A stretch of DNA of 64,000 bases from Gemmiger formicilis (GCF_016900095.1 NZ_JACJJP010000013.1:19580-83579), one strand, 5' to 3'. Positions 35,728-44,860 are shown, counted from the first letter of the stretch. Translations and numbers: made by a program. Notes: generated from the sequence alone by a model not told the origin.

Positions 35728-35756
35728 AGTATACACGGAAGGTCGGACTTTTGCAA
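35728..35756 (-). promoter_or_regulatory. SigmaA promoter of the 44-aa gene
   Basis: Minus strand TTGCAA (35751-35756), 17-base spacer, TATACT (35728-35733). Confidence 0.75.
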
Positions 35757-35845
35757 CCTGCATTTTGTACAAACTTACAAAAAATATTTATATAGTTTTC
35801 CACTATTCCGTTGTTTTGTACATATTCCATCCACGTTTGTACGCG

Positions 35846-35959
35846 TTACGCGCACAGTTCCCGCCAGGCTTCCTCCATGGTGTCGGCGGAGAACAGGAAC
35901 TCTCCCTGTGCGGAATATACCTCAATGTGGCCGTTGACATTCTTGAATTTGGTGGTCAT
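35846..35959 (-). CDS. Small protein (37 aa), unknown function
   Basis: MTTKFKNVNGHIEVYSAQGE opens a 37-residue frame that ends WRELCA. AAAGGCAGG lies 7 bases before the ATG and a TATAAT box stands at 35994-35999 on the same strand. The sequence looks like a single small beta-hairpin plus helix (FLFSADTMEEAWREL), unlike random translation. Function unknown. Confidence 0.55.
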   Translation of the reverse strand: MTTKFKNVNGHIEVYSAQGEFLFSADTMEEAWRELCA

Positions 35960-36045
35960 GGAACCCGCCTGCCTTTCTTTTGTTTCTGTCTTTATTATAC
36001 AGAAGCAAAAGGGCCATAAAGCGGACTTACAACCCTGCCAGGCTC

Positions 36046-36462
36046 TTATTTAGCCCTATAAACCGGACTTCTTTGGGACAGCCACCGCAGCAGGCGCAGG
36101 CCGCCCAACAGCCACAGGCAGAGCAGGAACCACAAGAAGCTGTATTTGGGACAGATCAGACCTGCCACGTTGCCCCACTCGGTGCTGTAGTCCCACACGT
36201 GCAGGCGCAGCAGGCGGGTGCATACCATACCGAACAGCAGCTCCACCCCGGATACCCCGCCTGCCGCCAGCAGCGCGGCGGCAAGAAGCGGACAGCGGAC
36301 GCTGTCATCAAACCAGCGGAGCAAGCAAAGGCAAAGCCCGCCCGCAAAGAACATGGTCCAGTGGGTGGTGCCCCGCCAGGCCAACTCCAAACCAAGATAG
36401 GCCGTGCCGCCCAGCAAAAACAGACTGGCTGTCTCCCATCGGCAGCCACGAACCAACACCAT
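36046..36462 (-). CDS. CmpB-like (PF06541) membrane protein
   Basis: 138 residues with about four hydrophobic segments. GVELLFGMVCTRLLRLHVWD and GLICPKYSFLWFLLCLWLL resemble the family labelled putative ABC-transporter type IV permease, whose function is not established. A purine-rich GGGGAAGGGGG precedes the ATG. Stand-alone between small genes and pncB. Confidence 0.7.
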   Translation of the reverse strand: MVLVRGCRWETASLFLLGGTAYLGLELAWRGTTHWTMFFAGGLCLCLLRWFDDSVRCPLLAAALLAAGGVSGVELLFGMVCTRLLRLHVWDYSTEWGNVAGLICPKYSFLWFLLCLWLLGGLRLLRWLSQRSPVYRAK

Positions 36463-36554
36463 AAAAAGGCCCCCTTCCCCGGCAGATACTTGTGCAACAG
36501 TATTCTGTGCAGGAAAGAGGGCCTGTAATCATTTTGTAACTGTTTTTTGCGGTT

Positions 36555-38000
36555 TTATTTGGACAAAACCTTGAGCAGCTCGTTGCGGGTATCCCACAGT
36601 TTCTGGCTCAGGTCCACATAGTGGCGGTGGGGGTTTTCAAAGCGCTTTACTTCGTCCCACAGGGTGTTGATCTGGGCCTTGCAGAATTTGCGGATATCTT
36701 CCAGGCAGGGGCTGGTGTAGACGCGCTCGCCGTTCACGTAGATGGGGGTGGACAGGCAGCGGGCGGTGCAGTTGACGTAGGTGCGTTCCTTCCAGGTTTC
36801 CACCGGGTCAAACAGGGTGATGCCGTGCTTGGTCTCCACCTGCTCGTCCGCCATGGTGATCAGGTCGGCCATGGCCTTGTTGTCCTCATCGTAGATGCGC
36901 CAGACCTTCTTCAGGCAGGGGATGGTGGTCTTTTCGGCGGATTCGCTGAGCTTCATCTTGGGAACATAGGTGCCGTCGTCCTCCTTGACGGCGGCCAGCT
37001 TGTACACCCCGCCGAAAACAGGGTCGCTCTTGGCGGTGATCATGTTTTCACCGATGCCGAAGCTGTCCACCCGGGCACCCTGCAGAATCAGGTCCCGCAC
37101 CAGGTATTCGTCCAGGCTGTTGGAAGCGCAGATGGTGCAGTCGGGATAGCCGGCCTCATCCAGCATGCGGCGGGCTTTCTTGGACAGGTAGGCGATATCG
37201 CCGGAATCAATGCGCACCCCTTTGGGACGCTTGCCCATGGGTTTGAGGACCTCGTCAAACACCTTGATGGCATCGGGGATGCCGTGGCGCAGCACATTGT
37301 AGGTATCCACCAGCAGGACACAGGCATCCGGGTAGAGCTCGGCGTACTTCTTGAAGGCTTCGTACTCGCTGGGGAACATCTGCACCCAGGAATGGGCCAT
37401 GGTGCCGGAAGCGGGAATGCCGAAGTCCCGGGCGGCCATGACGCAGCTGGTGGAACCGCAGCCGCCGATGTAGGCAGCGCGGGCGCCGAAGTAGGCGGCG
37501 TCATACCCCTGGGCACGGCGGGCGCCGAACTCCATGACCGGACGGCCGGAAGCCGCCCGCACAATCCGATTGGCCTTGGTGGCGATCAGGCACTGGTGGT
37601 TGAAGGTGACCAGCAGCAGAGTTTCCAGCAGCTGGCATTCGATGGCAGGACCTTCCACCGTGACGATGGGCTCCTGGGGGAAGATAGGCACACCTTCCTC
37701 AATGGCCCAGATGTTGCAGTGCAGCTTGAAGTTGGCCAGATACTCCAGAAAATCCTCCCGGAACATCTTGGTGGAGCGCAGGTAGTCGATGTCCTCCTGG
37801 GTGAACTGCAGGTGATCCACCGCGTCGATGAACTGCTGCAGGCCCGCCATGATGGCGTAGCCGCCGCCGTCCGGCACGCGGCGGAAGAACATGTCGAACA
37901 CCGAGATCTTGTCCTTGTAGCCCTCGTCAAAGTAGCCGGCGGACATGGTCAGTTCGTAAAAGTCGGTCATGGTGGTCAGATTGCGCTTGATATCCAGCAT
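36555..38000 (-). CDS. pncB: Nicotinate phosphoribosyltransferase
   Basis: 481 residues from the ATG at 38000 (GGAAGGAAA upstream). MTDFYELTMSAGYF, FGARRAQGYDAAYFGARAAY, the phosphoribosyl region GVRIDSGDIAYLSKKARRML and ASNSLDEYLV are signatures of the enzyme. It turns nicotinate plus PRPP (with ATP) into nicotinate mononucleotide for NAD salvage. A PRPP synthetase gene is on the same strand 3.7 kb upstream, in a separate transcript. Confidence 0.96.
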   Translation of the reverse strand: MLDIKRNLTTMTDFYELTMSAGYFDEGYKDKISVFDMFFRRVPDGGGYAIMAGLQQFIDAVDHLQFTQEDIDYLRSTKMFREDFLEYLANFKLHCNIWAIEEGVPIFPQEPIVTVEGPAIECQLLETLLLVTFNHQCLIATKANRIVRAASGRPVMEFGARRAQGYDAAYFGARAAYIGGCGSTSCVMAARDFGIPASGTMAHSWVQMFPSEYEAFKKYAELYPDACVLLVDTYNVLRHGIPDAIKVFDEVLKPMGKRPKGVRIDSGDIAYLSKKARRMLDEAGYPDCTICASNSLDEYLVRDLILQGARVDSFGIGENMITAKSDPVFGGVYKLAAVKEDDGTYVPKMKLSESAEKTTIPCLKKVWRIYDEDNKAMADLITMADEQVETKHGITLFDPVETWKERTYVNCTARCLSTPIYVNGERVYTSPCLEDIRKFCKAQINTLWDEVKRFENPHRHYVDLSQKLWDTRNELLKVLSK

Positions 38001-38041
38001 GGTATTTTCCTTCCTTTCGGTCAATCGGGTCCGTATTGACG

Positions 38042-38060
38042 CAAAACCGCCGGGGCGGTC
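38042..38060 (-). terminator. Possible terminator after the PLP-lyase gene
   Basis: Minus strand ACCGC-CCCG-GCGGT hairpin followed by TTTTG; short stem, short T-run. Confidence 0.4.
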
Positions 38061-38072
38061 TGTACTACAAGG

Positions 38073-39332
38073 TCAGGCAAAAAAGGCGTTCTGCACGGCG
38101 CACAGCACCGCGGCACGGGCGGCGGTAAAGTTCACACCGCCCTGCAGGTAGCAGGTGTAGGGTTCGCGCAGAGGGCCGTCGCAGGAAAGCTCAATGGTAC
38201 TGCCTTCGGTAAAACTGCCGGAAGCCATAATCACTTTGTCGGTATACCCGGGTTCATCCGCCGGTTCGGGTGCCGCAATGCTGTCGATGGGGCTGCCCTG
38301 CTGAATGCCGGTGCAGAAGCCCTGCAGCGCCGCCGCGCTGCCCGAATCGAAGCAGGTGACGATATCGTTGTGGTCGGCGGTGTAGCGGGGCACCGGCTTC
38401 ACGCCGGACAGCTCCAGCAGGCACTGGGCATAGATGGCGGTCTTGAGGGCTTCGCACACCACACCGGGGGCGTAGTAGAAGCCCAGGAAGGTATCCCGCA
38501 GGCTGTCCTGGGTGCAGCCCAGCTCCGCCCCGATGCCGGGGGCGGTGAAGCGGTGGCTGACCTTTTCCACCAGGTCGGCCCGGCCGGCAATATAGCCGCC
38601 GGTGGGGGTGATACCGCCGCCGGGATTCTTGATGAAGCTGCCGGCAATAAGGTCGGCCCCCACTTCCAGGGGTTCCTGCTTCTGGGTGAATTCGCCGTAG
38701 CAGTTGTCCACAAAGATCACCGCGTTGGGGTTGGCCTTGCGGGCAATCTCGGCCACCTTTTGAATGGTGGCCAGGTCAAAGGCATTGCGCTGGGTGTAAC
38801 CCCGGCTGCGCTGGATGTGCACCACCGTGGCGTTCTTGGCCTGGCGGGCAATGGCCTCATAATCAGGGGTGAAGTCCTCTTTGAGGGGACATTCGTCATA
38901 CAGCACGCCGAATTCCCGCAGAGTACCGCAGCCCTTGCCCGCTTCCCCGATGCCGATGACCCCTTCCAGGGTATCGTAGGGGCGGCCGGTGGCGGCCAGC
39001 AGGGTGTCACCGGGGCGCAGCAGGCCGAAGAGGGCCACCGCCAGGGTGTGGGTGCCGCTCATGAACTGCGGCCGCACCAGGGCGGCTTCCGCCCCCATGC
39101 AGCGGGCAAAGACTTCCTCCAGCTTGTTGCGGCTGTCATCCCAGACGCCGTAGCCGGAAGATCCCCAGAAATGCCGGGCTTCCACTCCGCAGCCGGTGAA
39201 GGCTTTGAGCATCTTCAGCTGGTTGTAATCCCGGATTTCCTCCACATGGGCAAACTGGTCCTTGCAGAGTTCCAGCGCCTGTTTGTCCAGGGCCAGGACT
39301 TCGGTTTTCAGGTCAAAAAATTCTTCGATCAT
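38073..39332 (-). CDS. PLP-dependent methionine gamma-lyase-like protein (YnbB/aluminium-resistance family)
   Basis: 419 residues. ARHFWGSSGYGVWDDSRN, QFMSGTHTLAVALFGLLRPG, HIQRSRGYTQR and the PLP-lysine region AGSFIKNPGGGITPTGGYIA fit PF06838. Family members are annotated as methionine gamma-lyase or aluminium-resistance proteins; the true reaction is uncertain but involves sulfur amino acids or a related C-S bond. Its start overlaps the end of the GNAT gene by four bases. Confidence 0.9.
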   Translation of the reverse strand: MIEEFFDLKTEVLALDKQALELCKDQFAHVEEIRDYNQLKMLKAFTGCGVEARHFWGSSGYGVWDDSRNKLEEVFARCMGAEAALVRPQFMSGTHTLAVALFGLLRPGDTLLAATGRPYDTLEGVIGIGEAGKGCGTLREFGVLYDECPLKEDFTPDYEAIARQAKNATVVHIQRSRGYTQRNAFDLATIQKVAEIARKANPNAVIFVDNCYGEFTQKQEPLEVGADLIAGSFIKNPGGGITPTGGYIAGRADLVEKVSHRFTAPGIGAELGCTQDSLRDTFLGFYYAPGVVCEALKTAIYAQCLLELSGVKPVPRYTADHNDIVTCFDSGSAAALQGFCTGIQQGSPIDSIAAPEPADEPGYTDKVIMASGSFTEGSTIELSCDGPLREPYTCYLQGGVNFTAARAAVLCAVQNAFFA

Positions 39333-40120
39333 TGGTTTTCGATTCCTTCATTGTTGTCTTGTGGGGGCAGGAGGTACTGACCATAGGTCAAGCTGCACAC
39401 AAACCCCAGCCGGTCATAGAAATGCCGGCGTTTTTCCTCACACAGAAATGTGACGGTATAGCCTTCGGCGGCAAGTTCATTGGCCAGGGTGACGATGAGA
39501 TGTCCCCCGATGCCCTGCCCGCGCAGGTCGGACCGGGTCTCCCCTGCCGCCATATAGGCTTCGCCGTCAAAGATGGCGTAGGCTCCCACGGTGCAGACCA
39601 TCCGGTTTGCCCCGTCGCACACGGCCAGTACCCGGGCATAGCCGTGGTTGATGGCGGTGCAGGATTCGGAGTAGAAGGCATCCCGCCGTTCGGGTTCATC
39701 CGGAAAAAGTTCGGCACTGACGGTTCCCATGGAGGGATGCCGGTCTATGTGCAGTCCCGGCAGCAGCGGCGGTACCGGCAGGCAGCCGCCGGGGGCCAAG
39801 GTGTACAGGTACAGGTCCCGGCGCAGCGGCCAGGAAGGCGGCGGGCAGAGGTTGGCGGTCAGCCGTTCCACCCCTGCGAACCGCAGGAAGAGGGCCAGCT
39901 CCTCCCAATCCGGAAGGTCCGGTCCGGCCGCGCACAGCTGGGCCGAACGGCCGCTGAGGGCCAGCGCCCCGCCGGGCAGGGTGAACAGCCGGGTGGGCGC
40001 GCCGGGGTTTCCGGTCCACAAAGCCGCGTCCCGGCCCAGCAGCGCCCGAAAATAGGGCTTACCGGCCACCACCTGCTGAAATGCCCGCTTCCGGGCGGCG
40101 TCGTTTACGGCCTGGAGCAC
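39329..40120 (-). CDS. GNAT-family N-acetyltransferase
   Basis: 263 residues from a GTG at 40120, which has AGGAGG 6 bases upstream; an ATG further upstream lies inside murD with no ribosome site. The acetyl-CoA loop ETRSDLRGQGIGGHLIVTLA (about 200-219) and the following YTVTFLCEEKRRHFYDRLGF are the GNAT core; the N-terminal 120 residues are a separate domain (about 1-115) with no clear relative. Substrate unknown. Coupled to the PLP enzyme gene. Confidence 0.8.
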   Translation of the reverse strand: MLQAVNDAARKRAFQQVVAGKPYFRALLGRDAALWTGNPGAPTRLFTLPGGALALSGRSAQLCAAGPDLPDWEELALFLRFAGVERLTANLCPPPSWPLRRDLYLYTLAPGGCLPVPPLLPGLHIDRHPSMGTVSAELFPDEPERRDAFYSESCTAINHGYARVLAVCDGANRMVCTVGAYAIFDGEAYMAAGETRSDLRGQGIGGHLIVTLANELAAEGYTVTFLCEEKRRHFYDRLGFVCSLTYGQYLLPPQDNNEGIENQ

Positions 40121-40133
40121 GGCATACCTCCTG

Positions 40134-41528
40134 TTACAGCGCTTGGACGATCTGCTTGTATTCCCGTCCGCGGGCTTCAAAGTTGGGATAATGGTCAAAG
40201 GATGCCGATGCCGGAGACAGGCTCACGATATCGCCGGGATGGGCGGCGGCCCGGGCCTTTTCCACCGCATCCTTCATATTGTCGGCGTGGAGGATCTGCA
40301 GGCCGCTCTCGGCAAAGCCGGGGCAGGCACGGACTTCCCGCTCGATGATGGGGCCGGTGTCCCCCATGAGGATCAGCACCTTCACATGGGCGATGAGTTC
40401 CGGCGCCAGGGGGGCATAGCTGATTTTTTTATCGTAACCGCCCGCAATGAGGATCAGCTTCTGGTCGAAACTGCGCAGGCCGGCGATGGTGCGGGTGGGG
40501 CTGGTGGCGATGGAGTCGTTGTAATACTGCACGCCGTCCAGCATACGTACCGGCTCGATGCGGTGTTCCACACCGGTGAAGGTGGAGGCCACCTGACGCA
40601 TGGCATCCACCGGAACCAGCCCCCACACAGCCGCCATGGCGGCCAGCAGGTTTTCCACATTGTGCAGGCCGCGCAGCTTGACGTCGGCCCGGGGCACGAT
40701 GGGTGTCACCACGCCGTTTTCAGCGTAGCACAGGGTATCGTCGGAAGCCCGCAGGAAGGCCCCCTTGTCGGTTTCATGCAGGCGGGTGAACCAGACCTGG
40801 TCCCCTTTGCAGTCGGCGGCCATACCCCGGGTGATCTCGTTTTCATAGCCCAGGACCGCACGGCAGGGCGGGGTCTGCCACAGCAGGATGTTGCGCTTGG
40901 CGTCGATATACTCCTGCATGTCCTTATGGTGGTCCAGGTGGTTGGGGGTGACGTTGGTCACCACCGCCACCTTGGGGCTGTGGCGCATGCTGATGAGCTG
41001 GAAGCTGGACAGCTCCGCCACCGCAATGTCGTTGGCGGTGACGGTTTCCAGCTGGGGCAGCAGGGCTGCGCCGATGTTGCCGCCCAGCAGCACCTTGCGG
41101 CCGGCGGCTTCCAGCATTTTGGCGATGAGGGTGGTGGTGGTGGTTTTGCCGTCCGAACCGGTCACGGCCACGATCTCGCAGGGGCAGAGCTCAAAGAAGA
41201 GTTCCACCTCGCTGGTGACCATGGTGCCGGCCTTGAGGGCCGCCTGCAGTTCGGGCTTGTAATACTCATACCCGGGGGTGCGCATGATGATGTCCTGACC
41301 GGCAAAGCCGTCGGTGTAGTGTTCGCCCAGGCTGAGATGGACGTTCAGGCGGCGCAGCGTCTCGGCGTAATCGCCGAAGGCTTCCAGGTTGGGTTTCTGG
41401 TCACACAGGGTGATTTCGGCCCCCAGGGCGGCAAACTGTTCGATGCACGGTTTGTGGCTGACACCGGCCCCGATGAAGGCCACCTTTTTGCCGGCGACCA
41501 TCGCCCGCAGACGTTCGATTGGCAGCAT
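40134..41528 (-). CDS. murD: UDP-N-acetylmuramoylalanine--D-glutamate ligase
   Basis: 464 residues from the ATG at 41528 (AGGAGAGG upstream). N-terminal UDP-binding Rossmann part (VAFIGAGVSHKPCIEQF), ATP loop VTGSDGKTTTTTLIAKML (about 120-137), PNHLDHHKDMQEYIDAK and a C-terminal domain with ILIAGGYDKKISYAPL. It adds D-glutamate to UDP-MurNAc-L-Ala in peptidoglycan synthesis. Here it is outside any mur/fts cluster and starts a transcript with the GNAT and PLP genes. Confidence 0.96.
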   Translation of the reverse strand: MLPIERLRAMVAGKKVAFIGAGVSHKPCIEQFAALGAEITLCDQKPNLEAFGDYAETLRRLNVHLSLGEHYTDGFAGQDIIMRTPGYEYYKPELQAALKAGTMVTSEVELFFELCPCEIVAVTGSDGKTTTTTLIAKMLEAAGRKVLLGGNIGAALLPQLETVTANDIAVAELSSFQLISMRHSPKVAVVTNVTPNHLDHHKDMQEYIDAKRNILLWQTPPCRAVLGYENEITRGMAADCKGDQVWFTRLHETDKGAFLRASDDTLCYAENGVVTPIVPRADVKLRGLHNVENLLAAMAAVWGLVPVDAMRQVASTFTGVEHRIEPVRMLDGVQYYNDSIATSPTRTIAGLRSFDQKLILIAGGYDKKISYAPLAPELIAHVKVLILMGDTGPIIEREVRACPGFAESGLQILHADNMKDAVEKARAAAHPGDIVSLSPASASFDHYPNFEARGREYKQIVQAL

Positions 41529-41588
41529 ACAAAACCTCTCCTTTTTCGGCAACGGGGCGGGTGCCCCGGGAATTCTTCATACCCCATT

Positions 41589-41617
41589 ATTATAGCGATA
41601 CAGGCGCCGCAATGCAA
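41589..41617 (-). promoter_or_regulatory. murD promoter
   Basis: Minus strand TTGCAT (41612-41617), 17-base spacer, consensus TATAAT (41589-41594); the -35 begins just after the prs terminator. Confidence 0.8.
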
Positions 41618-41618
41618 A

Positions 41619-41654
41619 TTTTTTGCCTGTGCCGAAAACGGCACAGGCAAAAAA
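41619..41654 (-). terminator. prs terminator
   Basis: A 16-bp perfect stem TTTTTTGCCTGTGCCG / CGGCACAGGCAAAAAA with a 4-base loop, one of the strongest in the window. Confidence 0.92.
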
Positions 41655-41680
41655 TACAGCTATGCAATTGTGGGGTGTGA

Positions 41681-42844
41681 TCAGCAGCCCATGGGAATGC
41701 CGTGACGGCCCAGCAGGGCGCGGATCTTGACCATGGGATCGATGATGCTGGAAACGCTCTTGTCGTGGTTGATGGCGGCGATGAAGTAGGCGGTGTACTT
41801 GGACACATCCACGTCATGGTACCATTCACGTTCCAGCAGTTCGGGCATGCGGTAGGTCAGGTTGGTGCCCAGGACCGCGGCCACGATGCCGTCCTTGTAA
41901 GCCTTGTCGAACTTGTCCAGACCGGCGGTGAACAGCGGGAAGGTGGCGTAGGTGAAGATCTTGCGGGCGCCGCGCATCTTCAGGCCGTAGGCAATGTCCA
42001 GCATGCTCTCGCCGGAAGCGATGATGTCGTCGGCGATGAAGACGTCCTTGCCTTCCACACTCTCGCCCAGGTATTCATGGGCGACGATGGGGTTGCGGCC
42101 GTTGACAATCTTGGAATAGTCGCGGCGCTTGTAGAACATGCCCAGGTTGCAGCCCAGCACGCTGGAATAGTACATGTTGCGGTTCATGGCGCCTTCGTCG
42201 GGAGAAACGACCATGAAATGCTCCTTGTCAAAGCGGACATCGGGCACGTGATGCAGCAGGCACTTCAGCACCTGGTAGGTGGGCATGACGTTGTCAAAGC
42301 TCATGGTGGGCACGGCGTTCTGCACGCGGGGGTCGTGAGCATCGAAGGTGATGATGTTCTTGACACCCACAGAGCGCAGCTGCTGCAGCGCAAAGGCGCA
42401 GTCCAGGCTTTCGCGGCTGACGCGGCGATGCTGGCGGCCGCCGTACAGGCTGGGCATGATCACGCTGATGCGGTGAGCACGACCGGAAACGGCCTGGATC
42501 AGACGCAGCAGGTTCTGGAAGTGATCGTCGGGAGAGAGATGGTTCTCGTACCCGAACAGTTTGTAGGTAACACTGTAGTTTCCCGGATCCACAAAAATAA
42601 AGATATCATCACCACGGGTCGAGGCCTTGACCAGGCCCTTGGCATCACCGGACTGGAAACGCGGGCAATCGGAAGGGATAATAAAGGTATCCACATCCAT
42701 ACCGACTTCGCGGGCCCAGCGCACCAGATGGCCGTCTACCAGATTGGCCAGCTCTTCGGCACCGGGGCAGGCCAGAAGCCCCAGGTCGGCGATTGCATCC
42801 TCTTTCGCAAAAAAGTCACGGGGGCCAAGATTCATGTCAGCCAT
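41681..42844 (-). CDS. prs: Ribose-phosphate pyrophosphokinase (long clostridial form)
   Basis: 387 residues; ATG at 42844 with AAGGAGC 7 bases upstream. PRPP-synthetase landmarks: VDPGNYSVTYKLFG, MPSLYGGRQHRRVSRESLDC, VVSPDEGAMNRN and the ribose-5-phosphate loop VFIADDIIASGESMLDIAYG (about 259-278). It makes PRPP from ribose-5-phosphate and ATP for nucleotide and NAD synthesis. It is longer than the usual 310-320 residues of bacterial Prs because of an extended N-terminus and insertions; such long forms are known in Clostridia. Confidence 0.92.
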   Translation of the reverse strand: MADMNLGPRDFFAKEDAIADLGLLACPGAEELANLVDGHLVRWAREVGMDVDTFIIPSDCPRFQSGDAKGLVKASTRGDDIFIFVDPGNYSVTYKLFGYENHLSPDDHFQNLLRLIQAVSGRAHRISVIMPSLYGGRQHRRVSRESLDCAFALQQLRSVGVKNIITFDAHDPRVQNAVPTMSFDNVMPTYQVLKCLLHHVPDVRFDKEHFMVVSPDEGAMNRNMYYSSVLGCNLGMFYKRRDYSKIVNGRNPIVAHEYLGESVEGKDVFIADDIIASGESMLDIAYGLKMRGARKIFTYATFPLFTAGLDKFDKAYKDGIVAAVLGTNLTYRMPELLEREWYHDVDVSKYTAYFIAAINHDKSVSSIIDPMVKIRALLGRHGIPMGC

Positions 42845-43104
42845 ACGTTGCTCCTTCACTGAACTTTATACATATTTTGTGCGCTCATCAGCGCATCATA
42901 ACTCATCTTTATTTTATCACATGGGAACGGCGAAATCACCTGTCAACCGAGCTTTTTTTGTGCAATCTTTGATTTTCCGCACCTTGCACATCCCCTTTCG
43001 GGAGCCGCCTGAAAATTTCTGGTGTTTTTTACAAAAAATTTGCAAATTCGCCCATTTTTCCCTTGTTGTGCTGTCCCATAGACTCCCCTGCCCTGCCCCT
43101 TGCC
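42845..43104. other. Divergent intergenic region between prs and the M23 peptidase
   Basis: AT-rich spacer without a convincing gene. It holds a short hairpin GCGCT-CATC-AGCGC (42882-42895) in the prs leader and, on the minus strand, a TTGACA at about 42949-42954 without a clearly spaced -10, so the prs promoter is not assigned. Confidence 0.5.
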
Positions 43105-43133
43105 TTGACAGTGCCGGGGCAGTGTGTTAGACT
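43105..43133 (+). promoter_or_regulatory. Promoter of the M23 peptidase gene
   Basis: TTGACA (43105-43110), 17-base spacer, TAGACT (43128-43133). A GGTCTA / TAGACC hairpin (43144-43161) begins within about five bases of the likely start of transcription. Confidence 0.75.
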
Positions 43134-43201
43134 TTTCCTATCCGGTCTATTCTTTTAGACCAACTGATTTTGCTACTTGAAACTGATATACATAAGGAGC
43201 G

Positions 43202-44767
43202 ATGAAAACGAAACCTTCACGCACCTCTCTGCTGGACGCCTGGCGCATACGCCGCACCGTCCGGCACTGGCATAAAAAGGAAAGGCGAAACGCCGTTCAG
43301 CATCGTCTTACCACCTATGCCCACTCCCTTCCTTACTGGCACGAAACCGGCCAGTTCCTGTATGCCATCGGGTTTCTGGTGGAATACACCCTGATCCGGA
43401 TAGCCCGCTCTCTGGGCTGGTTCGTGGTGCTGCTTCTGCGGGGCTTTGTCTCCCTGCTGGATATTCTGGTGCAGCCTCTTGCCGCCACCAACGCCGAGAT
43501 CCACGCCCCTGTCTCGGTACGGGGGGTACTTCTGCACAGTTTTCTGTTGGCGGCAGCGGCGGGCGTCTTGGGATGGAGCGTATACACCGGGTTGGACCGC
43601 AGGTATGCCCTGCAGGTAGAAGTCAACGGCCAGACCGTCGGGTATGTGGAAAACGAGCAGGTCTTTGATGATGCCCGGGCCGCAGTGTATGAACGTGTGC
43701 AAAGCGCCCAGCGGGTCCTGGCTGATGCGGGACAGGAATCGGCCGAATCCGGGTTTGAAATCTGGCCCACCTACACCCTGACCACCGATTACGATCAGAC
43801 CATGGGCCAGAGCGAACTGGTGGATGCGTTGCTGCTGGCTTCCGGCGGCGAATTGCAGGAGGCTACCGCCGTTTATCTGGACGGCACCCTGCAGTATGTG
43901 ACCACCGAGGGCGACCACCTGCGCAGCTTTCTGCAAAGCTGTCTGATTCCTTATAAGCAGGTGGACAACCCCAACCAGCGGGTGGACTTTGTCCATGACG
44001 TTCAGCTGGTGGATGGCCTCTTCTTTGCGGATTCGGTGCAGTCCTACGGGGATGTGCTGGCCCAGCTGCGCGGGAACAGTGATCTTTTGAAAGTGCGTTC
44101 CATCGAGCGCCAGACCTACCAGGAGGAGATTTCCTACCCCGTGTACACCGAAGAATCCGCCGCCTATGAGTATGGCGAAACGGTGGTGCTGCAGTCCGGA
44201 CAGAACGGCCTGCGGGAGATTACCCAGGATGTGACCACCGTGGACGGCATCCAGACCGACGTGCAGACGGTACAGGTCAAGAACCTGGAAGATCCGGTAC
44301 CGGAACAGCGGGTCACCGGCACTCAGCTGAAAGATTACATGTACGGCAGCATCAATGGGTATGACTTCATCTGGCCGGCGCCCGGATACCGGCACATCAG
44401 CCAGTGGATGGTGGGCAGCCACACCGGCATCGACATTGCCGGGCCCAGTGGAACGCCCATTCTTGCGTCGGCTTCCGGCACGGTGGTGCAGACCTACACC
44501 TGGAACGGCATTGTGACCCGGGGTGACTGGAACAGCTACGGCAACTATGTTGTGATCGAACACGACGGCGGATACAGCACCCGCTATGCGCACCTCCTGC
44601 AGTTCATCGTCAGTGAGGGCGAGCACGTGGAGGCGGGCCAGGTGATCGGCTATATGGGCTCCACCGGCAACTCCACCGGTTCCCACCTGCATTTTGAGAT
44701 GTACGGTCCTCAGGGCCGGTTCAGCGCCCACAAAGTGTTCCCGGATATTCCCACCTACAACAAATAA
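43202..44767 (+). CDS. Membrane-anchored M23 metallopeptidase with G5-like domain
   Basis: 521 residues. A basic cytoplasmic N-terminus, a broad hydrophobic region (about 52-90) and a transmembrane helix (about 107-130) precede an extracellular part. That part has a G5-like module (about 300-375, YEYGETVVLQSGQNGLREIT) and a C-terminal LytM/M23 domain with zinc ligands His407 and Asp411 (SHTGIDIAGP) and His495/His497 (GSHLHFEM). All ligands are present, so it is likely an active peptidoglycan endopeptidase. The GGAG lies only two bases before the ATG, an unusually tight spacing. Confidence 0.9.
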   Translation: MKTKPSRTSLLDAWRIRRTVRHWHKKERRNAVQHRLTTYAHSLPYWHETGQFLYAIGFLVEYTLIRIARSLGWFVVLLLRGFVSLLDILVQPLAATNAEIHAPVSVRGVLLHSFLLAAAAGVLGWSVYTGLDRRYALQVEVNGQTVGYVENEQVFDDARAAVYERVQSAQRVLADAGQESAESGFEIWPTYTLTTDYDQTMGQSELVDALLLASGGELQEATAVYLDGTLQYVTTEGDHLRSFLQSCLIPYKQVDNPNQRVDFVHDVQLVDGLFFADSVQSYGDVLAQLRGNSDLLKVRSIERQTYQEEISYPVYTEESAAYEYGETVVLQSGQNGLREITQDVTTVDGIQTDVQTVQVKNLEDPVPEQRVTGTQLKDYMYGSINGYDFIWPAPGYRHISQWMVGSHTGIDIAGPSGTPILASASGTVVQTYTWNGIVTRGDWNSYGNYVVIEHDGGYSTRYAHLLQFIVSEGEHVEAGQVIGYMGSTGNSTGSHLHFEMYGPQGRFSAHKVFPDIPTYNK

Positions 44768-44796
44768 GCTGCCTGCCCGGCAGCAGACAGCCAACA

Positions 44797-44831
44797 AAAA
44801 ACCGCCCCTGACTTTCGTCAGGAGCGGTTTT
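44797..44831. terminator. Terminator shared by the M23 gene and the ribosomal operon
   Basis: AAAACCGC.CCTGAC / GTCAGG.GCGGTTTT stem with one internal mismatch and a 4-base loop; A-run and T-run ends serve both converging transcripts. Confidence 0.85.
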
Positions 44832-44860
44832 CTTATTCAGTCAACGCTGAAACGGTCGGA

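Noticed and set aside
36621..38039. A 472-codon plus-strand frame opposite pncB
   Set aside because: Complementary shadow of pncB; no recognisable motifs and no start signal.
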